From positions 1 to 33,610 of the forward strand of contig NZ_SKOG01000066.1 in assembly GCF_007120195.1 (NCBI RefSeq): a DNA stretch of 33,610 bases, written 5' to 3'. This stretch comes from Aquisalimonas sp. (GTDB lineage Bacteria > Pseudomonadota > Gammaproteobacteria > Nitrococcales > Aquisalimonadaceae). Made by a program: the position numbers and the translations under genes. This document shows positions 1-8,277 of this stretch, piece after piece. How positions within the stretch are numbered: the stretch's first letter is position 1; every line of letters starts with the position of its first letter. The notes under the pieces were generated by a model that ran no database searches, was not told the origin of the DNA, and worked only from the letters and a program-made list of their open reading frames with translations.

Positions 1-34
1 AGCGGTTTCTGCGGCCTTCAGGCGAGGTGCAACG

Positions 35-520
35 ATGAAACTCACCGGTTCCTGCCATTGTGGGGTGGTACGCTTCACCTGCGAGTCCAAGGCCCCCTAC
101 CCGTTCATGCACTGCTATTGCAGCATTTGCCGCAAAACCGCCGGAGGTGGCGGGCATGCCGTCAATCTGCATGCCGACGCCGAGAGCCTCCGTGTGGAGG
201 GGGAAGAGCACATCACGATCTACAGGGCCTTTATCGATCATCCTGAAAGACAGGAGCGCAGCCAGGGTGAACGGCGCTTTTGCAGCCAGTGCGGCAGCGC
301 CCTGTGGGTCTGGGATCCGGGCTGGCCCGAGCTTATCCACCCTTTTGCCTCGGCCATCGACACGCCTCTGAACCCCGCGCCAGACGGCTACCACATCATG
401 TTGGACTCGAAACCGGCCTGGGTGCCGGTGCCCGAGGGTCCGCACGAGCGGCATTTTCCCGGCTATCCGGACGTGTCACTGATGGACTGGCATCGACAGC
501 GGGGGCTGGCCGAGGAGTAA
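35..520 (+). CDS. GFA/CENP-V family zinc-binding protein
   Basis: A 161-residue protein of the glutathione-dependent formaldehyde-activating (GFA/CENP-V) fold. Visible zinc ligands are the N-terminal C-H-C-G group (residues 7-10), the C-Y-C-S-I-C group (27-32) and the C-S-Q-C pair (83-86), which is the usual family spacing. The length is typical. The start at 35 follows a GAGGTG ribosome site seven bases upstream. Family members are cytoplasmic; only some act on S-hydroxymethylglutathione, and nothing here (no adjacent adhC or frmA) supports a formaldehyde role. It stands alone, with no partner gene visible at the left edge. Confidence 0.9.
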   Translation: MKLTGSCHCGVVRFTCESKAPYPFMHCYCSICRKTAGGGGHAVNLHADAESLRVEGEEHITIYRAFIDHPERQERSQGERRFCSQCGSALWVWDPGWPELIHPFASAIDTPLNPAPDGYHIMLDSKPAWVPVPEGPHERHFPGYPDVSLMDWHRQRGLAEE

Positions 521-706
521 CCAATAAGACATCCCTTCAGCCGGGGAAGTAGCAAGTTCCATCACAACCGTCAGAACACCCGTGAAACGGTTGGCGACGT
601 CCCGCCCGCGCCCGGAACGGGCTGCAGTCCAAGGCAGGACCGAACCACCAACGTCCGGCCAATGACCAGCGGGGCAGCTCCAGTGTTCGAATCGAATTAC
701 CGCCGT

Positions 707-970
707 TCACGTGGACGATAACCGCGTTTCCGCGCGTGTGCCGCTGTCGAACAGATGCAATGACCAGCCTTGCTGCTCATCGTGGCACAGGATGTAGATG
801 CAACCATCATCGGCGCGCACTTTGAAATAACGCTGCTCGGGGGACAACCAGCGATCCAGGATCTCATGGACCTCGAACCAGCGTCTGCCTAGCCGAAATC
901 GGCGGGGGTGCTCGTCGTTGCGGTAACCCGAGTAGGCTTCAACGGTGATCGCCAACGCAGCCATGGGCAT
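707..970 (-). CDS. small conserved cytoplasmic protein (DUF6504-like)
   Basis: An 87-residue soluble protein. It opens with an ITVEAYSGYRNDEHPRRFRL-type segment and continues with WFEVHEILDRW and YFKVRADDGCIYIL, a pattern I associate with small conserved proteins of the DUF6504 type. No signal peptide, membrane segment or catalytic motif is visible, and the function is unknown. The start at 970 has GGAGG five bases upstream (in GGAGGAGGGA); a second ATG lies two codons downstream. The gene stands alone, upstream-adjacent to a gene-free stretch. Confidence 0.7.
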   Translation of the reverse strand: MPMAALAITVEAYSGYRNDEHPRRFRLGRRWFEVHEILDRWLSPEQRYFKVRADDGCIYILCHDEQQGWSLHLFDSGTRAETRLSST

Positions 971-1304
971 TCCCTCCTCCGGCGTACAGGGCGCCAGGCT
1001 GGCGGTGTCGTTGCCGGTGACTCGGCGGTATTGATTCTCCTCCTTCTAAAGATAGGCAACATGAACCCGTTTCTCATGCGCTGAAACGACGACAGTGCAG
1101 CCGCCCGCGCCATTACACGGCTTCGGTTTGCTCCCGCGGCCCGGCGCGCTGTGGCCTCTAGCAGTCGAAACGCCAGTTCCCCAGCGGCCCTGCACACACC
1201 CGGACGCGAGGGTTGTCTTGCAATAGACTTGACGGTCACAGCAATGCGATGCATCCCTGCTCTTGCATCAGCGGATGGTTGGGGAGTCGACTCGGCAGCC
1301 TTCC
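971..1304. other. gene-free stretch between two minus-strand genes
   Basis: About 330 bases with no ORF that resembles a protein on either strand. The open frames crossing it read as arginine- and alanine-rich shadow translations. It probably carries the promoter of the 87-residue protein and the end of the DUF899 gene; I see no convincing hairpin terminator. Confidence 0.5.
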
Positions 1305-2054
1305 TCAACCTGAATGGCAACCGGCGTTGGCGGAGTCCGTTTCGTCGTACTCGTCGTGGCGCCGCACCCAGTCCATAATCTCCTTCTCGTTGCGACCCTT
1401 CGGCGTAATATCAAGGTAGACGAACGCGCCGATCACTTCCTCGTTACCACGTGCGTAGCACGAGTACGTGTGGAACACGATGCCGTCGTCGTCTTTGTAA
1501 AAGACGCTCAGGCCAGGCAGTTCGTCGATCTGGTACCTGCTGTCCTCGATGAACTGGTAGTTGTAGTAGAACCTCCCGGCCGCCAGCTCCCGCGGCGAGA
1601 CGGAGACGTTGAAGTCGAAGTTGAAATCGCTGCCATAGGAAGACACCCAGCGGGCCGTCCAACCCATGCGCTTCCTGTACGATTCAAGCTTCTCGAGCGG
1701 TGCCCGCGAGACGCGCACGTAGGCCACGTCGTGGTTCTCGAGGTGCACGATCGCACCTTCGGCATGATCGGCTTCCAGGGAGCAACTCGGGCAACCTGCC
1801 TCCCACTCCGGGCCAAACATGAAGTGATGGACAATGAGCTGGCTTCGCCCTCGGAACAGATCAGCCAGCGTTCTCTCACCCTCCGGCGTGTCGAAGACAT
1901 ACGTCTTCTCCACTTTTACCCAGGGCAGTGCCCGCCGTTCGGCGGCAACGATGTCGCGCATGCGCGTGAGCGCCTTCTCGTTCCTGAGGTGCGCCTTGCG
2001 TGCGGCAATCCACTCCTCGCGCGAAACGATCCGGGGACGGTCAGTCGGGTTCAT
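1305..2054 (-). CDS. DUF899 family thioredoxin-like protein
   Basis: A 249-residue protein of the DUF899 family, described as thioredoxin-fold predicted dithiol-disulfide oxidoreductases. Family hallmarks visible are the N-terminal VSREEWIAARKAHL region, the LIVHHFMFGPEW segment, and a GCPSCS motif near residue 93 that supplies a C-x-x-C pair. These are followed by the GWTARWVSSYGSDFNFDF and VFYKDDDGIVFHTYSCYARG blocks. Length is normal. A GGGAGGTG ribosome site lies six bases before the ATG at 2054. It is probably cytoplasmic. The substrate is unknown and the gene has no operon partner. Confidence 0.9.
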   Translation of the reverse strand: MNPTDRPRIVSREEWIAARKAHLRNEKALTRMRDIVAAERRALPWVKVEKTYVFDTPEGERTLADLFRGRSQLIVHHFMFGPEWEAGCPSCSLEADHAEGAIVHLENHDVAYVRVSRAPLEKLESYRKRMGWTARWVSSYGSDFNFDFNVSVSPRELAAGRFYYNYQFIEDSRYQIDELPGLSVFYKDDDGIVFHTYSCYARGNEEVIGAFVYLDITPKGRNEKEIMDWVRRHDEYDETDSANAGCHSG

Positions 2055-2358
2055 GATGCACCTCCCTCGATGCGGTGCTATGGCCTTCGACAGTTAGTCG
2101 TCGGGTGGGCGCTGAATTCGACACTTCGGGAGCCCCCAACCGGGTGAGGAAGGTGAGTAAGCGCGTCCATCGGCGTACGTCTTGCGAACCACACCTTCTG
2201 GTGGCCAACCAGGTCTTCGATGAAACGGCGATCAAACCAACCGCGCCAAAGGCGACCAACAACATCCAAGTCTCGCAACCCCCTCGCTCCACTATCCCAA
2301 ACCTTCGCCCCCAAGGCACGCGGGCCTTGATTCAGCCAACCACCTTAAACACTGTTAC

Positions 2359-2560
2359 CCGCGGCAGGCGCTGGCGCTGTTCACCGCCGACGAGACCAAA
2401 CATGGCCTGGGGCACCTATGAGGAGAAGTTCGAGGCCTACGTCGCAACGGTGCGGGGGCTGCTGGAGCTCGAGCGGGACCGGGAGCGGCGGTCGAAGTAC
2501 ATCGACTTCGTCGACATCTACGGGGGGATGACCGACGTCGTGCGCCTTCGGCACGGTGTG
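2359..2560 (+). pseudogene. relic of a conserved, possibly Rpn/YhgA-like nuclease protein
   Basis: Two overlapping plus frames read as a broken protein. One frame gives RQALALFTADETKHGLGHL and stops; the next continues with YEEKFEAYVATVRGLLELER and then a KYIDFVDIYGG stretch before running into the repeat at 2540. This style of sequence recalls the tail of transposase-like Rpn/YhgA proteins, but I cannot confirm the family. There is no intact start or end. The preceding 2055-2358 holds no gene I recognise. Confidence 0.3.
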
Positions 2561-2830
2561 TTTGACGGTGCATTACGCTGGCGCTAATGCCACCCTACGC
2601 GGTCCGATCAGGGTCGTTGGCATGCGCGCTGCGTGCCGGAGCCCCGCAGGTTGGCAGTGTCCTCGACCGAGCCTGCGGTCCGGCATACCCTCTGACCTAT
2701 CGCCCCGTGAGACAATGAAAGCGCGCTCGCCCGCGCCATCTCGACGGCCCTCGATTTGCCCCGCGGATCCGGGGCCAGGGCGGACAGCCGTGCGATGAAC
2801 TCCCGCGGCTCGAGGTCCACAGGCGTGGTG
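2540..2830. repeat. left copy of the composite repeat bracketing the island
   Basis: This block matches 24903-25439 in the same orientation. The first ~150 bases run from GTGCGCCTTCGG through a REP-like palindrome to CCTCTGACCT. Then comes a second block from CCCGTGAGACAATG to ACAGGCGTGGTGC. The right copy has about 240 extra bases between the two blocks, so this copy has a deletion or the other an insertion. The second block encodes on the minus strand a relic of an IS91-type transposase. Confidence 0.75.
2567..2594. repeat. REP-like extragenic palindrome
   Basis: An imperfect inverted repeat with arms GGTGCATTA and TAATGCCACC around a CGCTGGCGC centre. It is found again at 24930-24957. Such palindromes are common as extragenic repeats in gammaproteobacteria. 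Confidence 0.6.
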
Positions 2831-2842
2831 CGATCAATGTAG
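2749..2842 (-). mobile_element. IS91-family transposase relic (left)
   Basis: The minus strand reads RTTPVDLEPREFIARLSALA, resembling the conserved C-terminal block of IS91-family (Y2) transposases in which T-H-V-x-F-E-P-L-D-F-I-A-R-L is typical. Only about 30 codons survive and no termini are visible. The same relic is better preserved at 25357-25452. Confidence 0.5.
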
Positions 2843-2898
2843 GACGCTGTCAATGAGTTCGCCGTTACGAGCGTCCCGTCTCTGTGCCCTCCGATCCC

Positions 2899-3160
2899 GT
2901 TGAGGGCTTCTCGTTAAAAGCGTTGCGCCAGTGGGCCGAGCGGGCTCTGACTCCCGGCCCCCAGGTGACCACCGACGGGGTGCTCGGCTTCGAGGCCCTC
3001 GGCCAGCTCGGGCATACCCACCGCGTCGTGCTGGCACCCCGCGGCAAGGCGGGCTACCGAGATCCCGCCGTTTCGCTGGCTCAACACCGTGCTCGGCAAC
3101 GTGAAGACGGCGCTCAGTGGTACCTACCATACGTTTAGCTTCCGCAAGTACGCCGCTCGC
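2899..3160 (+). pseudogene. IS1595 (ISXO2-like) transposase relic, frameshifted
   Basis: The C-terminal part of an IS1595-type DDE transposase in two frames. The first gives LRQWAERALTPGPQVTTDGV and GFEALGQLGHTH. Around 3055-3060 the frame shifts and the match continues as PFRWLNTVLGNVKTALSGTY followed by FRKYAARY. The N-L-x-N-x-K-x-x-x-x-G-T-Y-H signature is characteristic of the family. The N-terminus is missing and no terminal inverted repeats are seen, so it is dead. Confidence 0.7.
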
Positions 3161-3191
3161 TACGGAGTCTCCCGGATATACTAGCTCCTGG

Positions 3192-3237
3192 ATGTACTAC
3201 ACTGTTCGAGGTACATGTACTAGGCCGTTCGGGGTAT
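3192..3237. repeat. two tandem 23-bp repeats upstream of the FixL-like gene
   Basis: Unit 1 (3192-3214) and unit 2 (3215-3237) share ATGTACTA, then GTTCG and GGTA; they match at about 18 of 23 positions. Their junction creates the palindrome GTACATGTAC. A weaker third unit may start near 3176 (ATATACTAG). The array sits 70-115 bases before the kinase start, where an operator would be expected. Confidence 0.45.
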
Positions 3238-3306
3238 ATGCAGGCACACACTTAGATAATCCCCACATCACCATACCGATCAGAGATGGACTCGAGGGGA
3301 TGGAGG

Positions 3307-4857
3307 ATGGCCTTGATCGACGAGACGAACGCTTGGCCAGCTCCCATGGAGGGGTCTCACGATACCGCACTCCTCCAAGCACTCATGGATGACTCCGGTC
3401 TGCTGGTAATCGTCGTGGATCGGAATAGCCGAATTCAGCACTTCAATGGCGAATGCCAGCGCGTGACGGGGTTCACGGCCAACGAGGTTATTGGTGAGCC
3501 TGTCGAGACAGTCCTCAGCAACCCCGAGGCGCCATCTGGCACTCCGACCAATCCGCCTTCCGGTGACTCCACCGAAGAACACCCCGGGCTCTTGCTCACA
3601 CGCTCCGGCGCGGGGCGGCCCGTGTGTTGGCGCTACAAGGCATTGCGGGATGAAGCCGGGAGTAGTCACCGCAGTGTGATTATGGGGACATGTATTGACA
3701 CGGGCGTGCAGCCGGCCGCGGAGGAAGGTGCGTTTCGCGATCACCAGATTGCCCAGACCACCATCGACAACGCCCTCGACGGCATCATCACCGTCGACGA
3801 CGCGGGAGTCATTCGCTCAGCGAACCCGGCCGCAGAACAAATATTCGGGTACCAGGCTCCGGAAATGTACGGCCACAATATCAGCATGCTCATGCCGGAG
3901 CCCCATGTTAGCCATCATGATGACTACATCCGTCGCTACCTGGAGACCGGTGAACGCCGGATCATTGGCATCGGCCGTGAGCTCACCGGACGCCATCGCG
4001 ATGGCAGCCTGATCGAGCTGCACCTGGCTATAGCGGAAGGCTTTGCTCATGGGCAACGATACTTTGTCGGCTTCACCCATGACATTGGGCCCCGCAAGCG
4101 GGCGGAACGAGAAGCCCGCCAGCACCTTGCTCAGTTGGCGCGAACCACCCGCATCTATGCCATGGATGCACTGGCCTCGAGTCTTGCCCATGAAATTCGT
4201 CAACCACTCACCGCTGTCTATACGACGGCGCAGGCCTGCCTTATCCTTCTCGACACCGATCAGCAGGAACCGGCTACGCTCAAAGAGTCCCTACGGCAGA
4301 TTACCCGACAAGCGCGCCGCGCCAGCGAAATAACCGACCAACTGCATCATTTCGTGCAGCAAGGGGAAACAAACGAACTGGCCGAACACGACTGCCTGGC
4401 ACTGATAGACGACGTGCTGCTACTGCTGGCGCACAAACTCCACGAGGCGGGCGTATGGCCGGAACGGCATTATAATAACCTCAGCCAATGTGGAACAAAG
4501 ATTAACCGTGTCCTGATCGAGCAGGTAGTGTTCAATCTGATCGACAATGCCATCGATGCCATGCGGGAGACGGCCCCCCCACGGGTGGTTACCGCCGCAG
4601 CCTGTCTCAGTGCTTGCGGCTCATGGTGCGAGATCGAGATCCTGGATACAGGGCCAGGGATTCCCGAAGAACACCTGAGCAAACTGTTCACCCCGTATTT
4701 CACCACCAAGCCCCATGGGACAGGGCAAGGTCTTGCGCTGAGCAAGTCCATCGTCGAGAAACACGGCGGTCAACTGAGCGCACGGAATCCGCCTGCGGGT
4801 GGTGCAGCATTTCGCTTGACTCTGCCACTTGACCAAAAGTGCAGGGGCCATGCGTAA
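3307..4857 (+). CDS. fixL: FixL-like heme-PAS oxygen-sensing histidine kinase
   Basis: A soluble sensor kinase with two PAS domains and no membrane segment. Numbering is from an in-frame ATG at 3286; I prefer the start at 3307 because GAGGGG lies seven bases before it. PAS1 spans about 25-135 and PAS2 about 155-268. PAS2 closely follows rhizobial FixL: the heme-ligating histidine corresponds to His211 in SHHDDYIRRY, and the arginine that senses bound oxygen to Arg231 in IIGIGR. The H-box His302 (AHEIRQPL), N-box (FNLIDNAIDAM), DTGPGIP and GTGQGLALS complete the catalytic core. The kinase is expected to be active without oxygen and to phosphorylate FixJ. Its own cognate fixJ overlaps it by eight bases but is truncated, so the intact FixJ at 10511-11155 or the receiver at 5060 are the likely partners. 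Confidence 0.9.
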   Translation: MALIDETNAWPAPMEGSHDTALLQALMDDSGLLVIVVDRNSRIQHFNGECQRVTGFTANEVIGEPVETVLSNPEAPSGTPTNPPSGDSTEEHPGLLLTRSGAGRPVCWRYKALRDEAGSSHRSVIMGTCIDTGVQPAAEEGAFRDHQIAQTTIDNALDGIITVDDAGVIRSANPAAEQIFGYQAPEMYGHNISMLMPEPHVSHHDDYIRRYLETGERRIIGIGRELTGRHRDGSLIELHLAIAEGFAHGQRYFVGFTHDIGPRKRAEREARQHLAQLARTTRIYAMDALASSLAHEIRQPLTAVYTTAQACLILLDTDQQEPATLKESLRQITRQARRASEITDQLHHFVQQGETNELAEHDCLALIDDVLLLLAHKLHEAGVWPERHYNNLSQCGTKINRVLIEQVVFNLIDNAIDAMRETAPPRVVTAAACLSACGSWCEIEILDTGPGIPEEHLSKLFTPYFTTKPHGTGQGLALSKSIVEKHGGQLSARNPPAGGAAFRLTLPLDQKCRGHA

Positions 4858-4981
4858 CTCTATACCGTCTGTATTCATTGTCGATGATGATGTGGCCATT
4901 CCGGAAAGCTTGTCCCTTATCTCTCGGCGCCGGAGTTCATTTACCTCGCGGACATACTCAACCGATAGCCACGTAACGTGA
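4850..4981 (+). pseudogene. truncated FixJ-like response regulator
   Basis: It starts inside the end of the kinase gene (ATG at 4850, eight-base overlap), as in an intact fixLJ operon. The first ~24 residues match the intact FixJ at 10511-11155: SVFIVDDDVAIPESLSLI against TVFIVDDDASIRESLSLL. Similarity then stops and the frame ends at 4981 after 43 codons. The phosphorylation aspartate, the rest of the receiver and the whole DNA-binding domain are missing. Confidence 0.8.
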
Positions 4982-5059
4982 CGCCGATCACGGACAGGCC
5001 ACCCCGAGCCGGCGGATAATTTATGAGCTGGTCAAAGCCTGAGGGTAGGAGCGGCTCAT

Positions 5060-5437
5060 ATGGCGAATCCCGTCGTTTACGTTGTCGAGGACGATGAGGC
5101 CGTACGCAATGCTTTGGCGCTATTGATCTGCTCTCAGGGCTGGGAGGTTCGGGTCTTCGATTCCGCCTCCGCATTCCTTGAAGCGGGGCTGCCTCCGAAA
5201 GAATCTCTCCCATGCCTGCTCCTGGATCTGGACCTTGGCGACATGAACGGCGCCGAGTTGCAGGAATACCTTCAGGCCCAAGAGCACAACCTCCCGACCA
5301 TCGTCGTAACCGCGAAGCCCGATCACTCACTTGCCCGGCGAGCCAGCGACGCGGGCGCCAGAGCCGTGGTGAGCAAACCGTTCGAGGCGACCGATCTGAT
5401 TCGGGAAATCGAGCAGGCTCTACGACCGGCGTCGTGA
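5060..5437 (+). CDS. single-domain response regulator (receiver only)
   Basis: A 125-residue CheY-like receiver of the FixJ receiver type. The acidic pocket is Glu10-Asp11-Asp12, the phospho-acceptor Asp56 (CLLLDLDLG), the switch Thr84 and the conserved Lys106 in VSKPF. There is no output domain, and the protein ends soon after the last helix. The start has TAGGAG six bases upstream. It follows the kinase and truncated fixJ by under 100 bases on the same strand and may be phosphorylated by that kinase, acting as a phosphate sink or a protein-binding regulator; this is inference. The gene converges with the phosphoribosyltransferase gene, with 11 bases between their ends. Confidence 0.88.
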   Translation: MANPVVYVVEDDEAVRNALALLICSQGWEVRVFDSASAFLEAGLPPKESLPCLLLDLDLGDMNGAELQEYLQAQEHNLPTIVVTAKPDHSLARRASDAGARAVVSKPFEATDLIREIEQALRPAS

Positions 5438-5448
5438 GGCCAGCACGG

Positions 5449-6081
5449 TTACTGATCGCTCGACTCCGCGAGGATGGACACCACCTGGTCATCGGTGACC
5501 TGATCGAATTGACGGAAGAACTGGCCCACGGCCTGGAACGTCTGCGGTGTCAGCGGGCAGACCACCTCGTCGGCCTCGGCGCGCAGCCGCTCGCAGGCGT
5601 CCGGCGGCGCCACGCCCACGGCGGCGATTAAACGCGCGGGGCCCTGGGCACGAACGGCTCTCAGTGCGGCAAGCATGGTCGAGCCCGTGGCGATACCATC
5701 ATCCACCACGATGACAATGCGACCGCCGGGATCGATGGCCTCGCGTACCGGGGTATATCTCTGGCGGCGCTCGCGAATGGTCTGCAGCTGCTTTTTCGCC
5801 TCGTGGCGCAGATAGTCTTCGTCGATGCCCATCCGGCGGGCGTGATCGGCCACGTGCACGCTCCCGTCCTCGCTGACCGCCCCTACCGCAAACTCCGGGT
5901 TCCCCGGGGCGCCCAGCTTGTGCGCCAGGACCACGTCCAGCTCGCCGTCCAGTGCCCGGGCGATATACGCCGCCATGGGTGCGGCGCCCCGCGGAATGGC
6001 CAGCACCAGCGGATTCTGCCCCTGATACGCTGCCAGTTCCCGCGCCAGGCTTTCGGCAGCCTCTTCCCGGTCCTTGTACAT
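5449..6081 (-). CDS. phosphoribosyltransferase family protein
   Basis: A 210-residue type I phosphoribosyltransferase-fold protein. The PRPP-binding loop is clear at residues 125-136 (VVDDGIATGSTM). The N-terminal block LVLAIPRGAAPMAAYIARAL and the segment AHKLGAPGNPEFAVGAV are typical of the stand-alone subfamily often annotated only as PRTase. I chose the ATG at 6081 because GAGGAGGG lies just upstream; the frame is open 26 codons further. It is divergent from nrdJ. The same pair (nrdZ with a PRTase) occurs in the mycobacterial DosR regulon. The base accepted by the enzyme is unknown. An FNR-type box at 6228-6241 is well placed for this promoter. Confidence 0.88.
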   Translation of the reverse strand: MYKDREEAAESLARELAAYQGQNPLVLAIPRGAAPMAAYIARALDGELDVVLAHKLGAPGNPEFAVGAVSEDGSVHVADHARRMGIDEDYLRHEAKKQLQTIRERRQRYTPVREAIDPGGRIVIVVDDGIATGSTMLAALRAVRAQGPARLIAAVGVAPPDACERLRAEADEVVCPLTPQTFQAVGQFFRQFDQVTDDQVVSILAESSDQ

Positions 6082-6227
6082 CTCGAAGCCCTCCTCAACA
6101 GCCAGTACTCCACCCGCGAGGCGGTCCCGCAATGCCCTTCGCGGCGTCACTCCATTCAAGCGCCACTGCAGCCACGGTCAACCCATCACGCAGTTGCCAA
6201 GATAGCAAGCGTGCTGGCACCTGTGTT

Positions 6228-6241
6228 TTGATCGAAATCAT
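6228..6241. promoter_or_regulatory. candidate FNR/FixK box between PRTase and nrdJ
   Basis: TTGATCGAAATCAT matches TTGAT-N4-ATCAA at nine of ten positions. On the minus strand a TATCTT -10 candidate at 6204-6199 would put the box centre near -42, the class II activator position, for the PRTase gene. It lies too close to the annotated nrdJ start (28 bases) for class II activation in that direction. Confidence 0.55.
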
Positions 6242-6268
6242 CGAAGCGAGCGACAAACGAGTGCCGCG

Positions 6269-8116
6269 ATGGCTACAAGCGATTGGTTGGAAACCGACAT
6301 CGCCCGCCACATTTGGGCGACCAAGTACCGGTATCAACCTCATGGGCAAGCTGGCGAAGCGGGCATCGAAGCCAGCTGGCGCCGCATTGCCGAGGCGTTA
6401 TCGGCCCCAGAGGCCGACGCCAGCCACTGGTGCACCCGGTTTCAGAAAGCTCTCAAGGGGTTTCGGTTTCTACCGGGTGGGCGCATCCAGGCTGGCGCCG
6501 GAACCGACCGCGACGTAACCCTGTTCAACTGCTTCGTCATGGGTGTCGTCGAGGACGACATGGCGTGCATCTTCAACCACCTCAAGGAAGCGGCCCTGAC
6601 CATGCAGCGCGGCGGCGGGATCGGTTGTGATTTCTCCACCCTGCGCCCTGCGGGAACGGTTGCCCACGGCAGCGGCACGATTGCCTCGGGGCCCGTGTCG
6701 TTCATGCGGATCTGGGACAGCATGTGCGCCACGATCCTGTCCACCGGGGCGCGGCGTGGAGCGATGATGGCAACGCTGCGCTGTGATCACCCGGACATCG
6801 AAACATTCATCGACACCAAGAGCCAAGCTGGGGAGCTGACACGCTTCAACGTCTCCGTGCAGGTGACGGACGCATTCATGGAGGCGGTGGAGAACAACGC
6901 TGACTGGGCCCTGGTATTCCCTGAAGAGGCACTGGACGGCCCGGCTGAGGGAACATGCGTATACCGGCAGTGGACCGGGCAACAACAGCCGGTACCCTGC
7001 CGCATCCTCCGCTGGGTTCCCGCTCGTGAGCTCTGGGAGCGCATCATGCGCGCCACTTACAACTACGCGGAACCCGGCGTGCTCTTCGTTGACAGGGTGA
7101 ACCACTGGAACAATCTCGGCGATCGCGAGCACATCACGGCGACCAACCCCTGTGGTGAAATCCCGCTACCGCCCTATGGCGCCTGTGATCTGGGCTCGAT
7201 CAATCTGACCTGCTTCGTGCGGGCGCCTTTCACCAAGCATGCACGGCTGGATTGGCAAGGACTGGAGGCCATAACCGCCACGGCAACCAGAATGCTGGAC
7301 AACGTGATCGACGTGTCCCGATTCCCGCTCCCCCAACAGGCCGAGCGCGTCCGGGGCGACCGGCGCATCGGCCTCGGGATCACCGGTCTGGGCGATGCCC
7401 TCATCATGCTGGGCCTGCATTACGCCAGCGACGACGCCAGGGCTACCGCGGCCAAGGTGATGCGAACGATCTGCCTGAGCGCCTATGGCACCTCCGTCGA
7501 TCTCGCTCGCACCAAGGGCGCCTTCCTCCAGTTCCACGCGCCGGCCTACCTGGCGCGTCCCTTTGTGCAGGGCCTGCCTGACGATATCCGCGACGGTATC
7601 GCCCGCCATGGCATGCGCAACAGTCATCTCATTGCCATCGCGCCCAGCGGCACCATCAGCCTGCTGGCCGGTAACATCTCCAGCGGCATAGAGCCGGTCT
7701 ACCAGTTCCGACAACAGCGCTGGGTGCTGGACGCCGAGGCGCGCCGCCAGAGCTTCGAACTGACTGACTATGCCTACCGCCTCTGGCGCCAGAGGCATCC
7801 TGACGCCATGCTGCCGGCATATTTCGTGGACGCACTGCAGGTGGAGCCAGAGGCTCATCTCGCCATGGAGGCGGCGCTGCAACCCTGGGTGGACAACGCC
7901 ATATCCAAGACCATCAACGTGCCCCAAGCGTATTCCTTCGAAGCCTTTCGCGATCTCTACAAACGGGCCTATGCGCTGGGCCTGAAGGGCTGTACAACCT
8001 ATCGTGTCAACGCGGTGAGGGGTGCGGTACTGACGCCGTCGGGCGAAGCGTCAGGCGGGGACAGCGACCCGCAGCCCGAGCCACATTGCTGCAACGTCGA
8101 GCGTGAAGCGGATTAA
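6269..8116 (+). CDS. nrdJ: adenosylcobalamin-dependent (class II) ribonucleotide reductase
   Basis: A 615-residue catalytic subunit that makes deoxyribonucleotides using vitamin B12, independent of oxygen. Active-site features include the first redox cysteine in LFNCFV (Cys88), the GGGIGCDFS loop (115-123), the NPCGEIPL motif with the thiyl-radical cysteine near 295, and the late GCTTYRVN block. A C-terminal Cys-Cys pair (PHCC) may serve as the reducing shuttle. No R2 subunit is near and no ATP-cone is evident at the N-terminus, consistent with the short NrdJ/NrdZ type. The ribosome site is weak. It is divergent from the PRTase gene, with an FNR-type box between them. Confidence 0.92.
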   Translation: MATSDWLETDIARHIWATKYRYQPHGQAGEAGIEASWRRIAEALSAPEADASHWCTRFQKALKGFRFLPGGRIQAGAGTDRDVTLFNCFVMGVVEDDMACIFNHLKEAALTMQRGGGIGCDFSTLRPAGTVAHGSGTIASGPVSFMRIWDSMCATILSTGARRGAMMATLRCDHPDIETFIDTKSQAGELTRFNVSVQVTDAFMEAVENNADWALVFPEEALDGPAEGTCVYRQWTGQQQPVPCRILRWVPARELWERIMRATYNYAEPGVLFVDRVNHWNNLGDREHITATNPCGEIPLPPYGACDLGSINLTCFVRAPFTKHARLDWQGLEAITATATRMLDNVIDVSRFPLPQQAERVRGDRRIGLGITGLGDALIMLGLHYASDDARATAAKVMRTICLSAYGTSVDLARTKGAFLQFHAPAYLARPFVQGLPDDIRDGIARHGMRNSHLIAIAPSGTISLLAGNISSGIEPVYQFRQQRWVLDAEARRQSFELTDYAYRLWRQRHPDAMLPAYFVDALQVEPEAHLAMEAALQPWVDNAISKTINVPQAYSFEAFRDLYKRAYALGLKGCTTYRVNAVRGAVLTPSGEASGGDSDPQPEPHCCNVEREAD

Positions 8117-8277
8117 CCACCAACTGGAGTCCAGTCATGACAGCAGGCCACGAGAAGACGTCATTATTAGTGCGACCGGGAGGCCGCGCTGAACGGCGAT
8201 CTGACGGTGCCCGATGGGGCCAGTGGATTTGCAGGTCCATCCTGCGCCGCGGGAGGAAACCATATTGCAGAGCATGC

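Noticed and set aside
680-710. tRNA-like T-loop GTTCGAATC near 684
   Set aside because: The five bases on either side do not pair and no acceptor or anticodon arm can be drawn.
1314-2147. Long plus-strand ORF of 277 codons
   Set aside because: It is antisense to the DUF899 gene, which has clear family motifs and a good ribosome site.
6214-6230. Possible sigma-54 promoter (TGGCAC element) before nrdJ
   Set aside because: The -12 GC of the consensus is absent at the required spacing.
8137-8277. ORF starting at 8137 just after nrdJ with a GGAG site
   Set aside because: It runs antisense into the cNMP-domain gene, its sequence is arginine-rich, and no family is recognised; it may be a truncated gene start but this cannot be supported.
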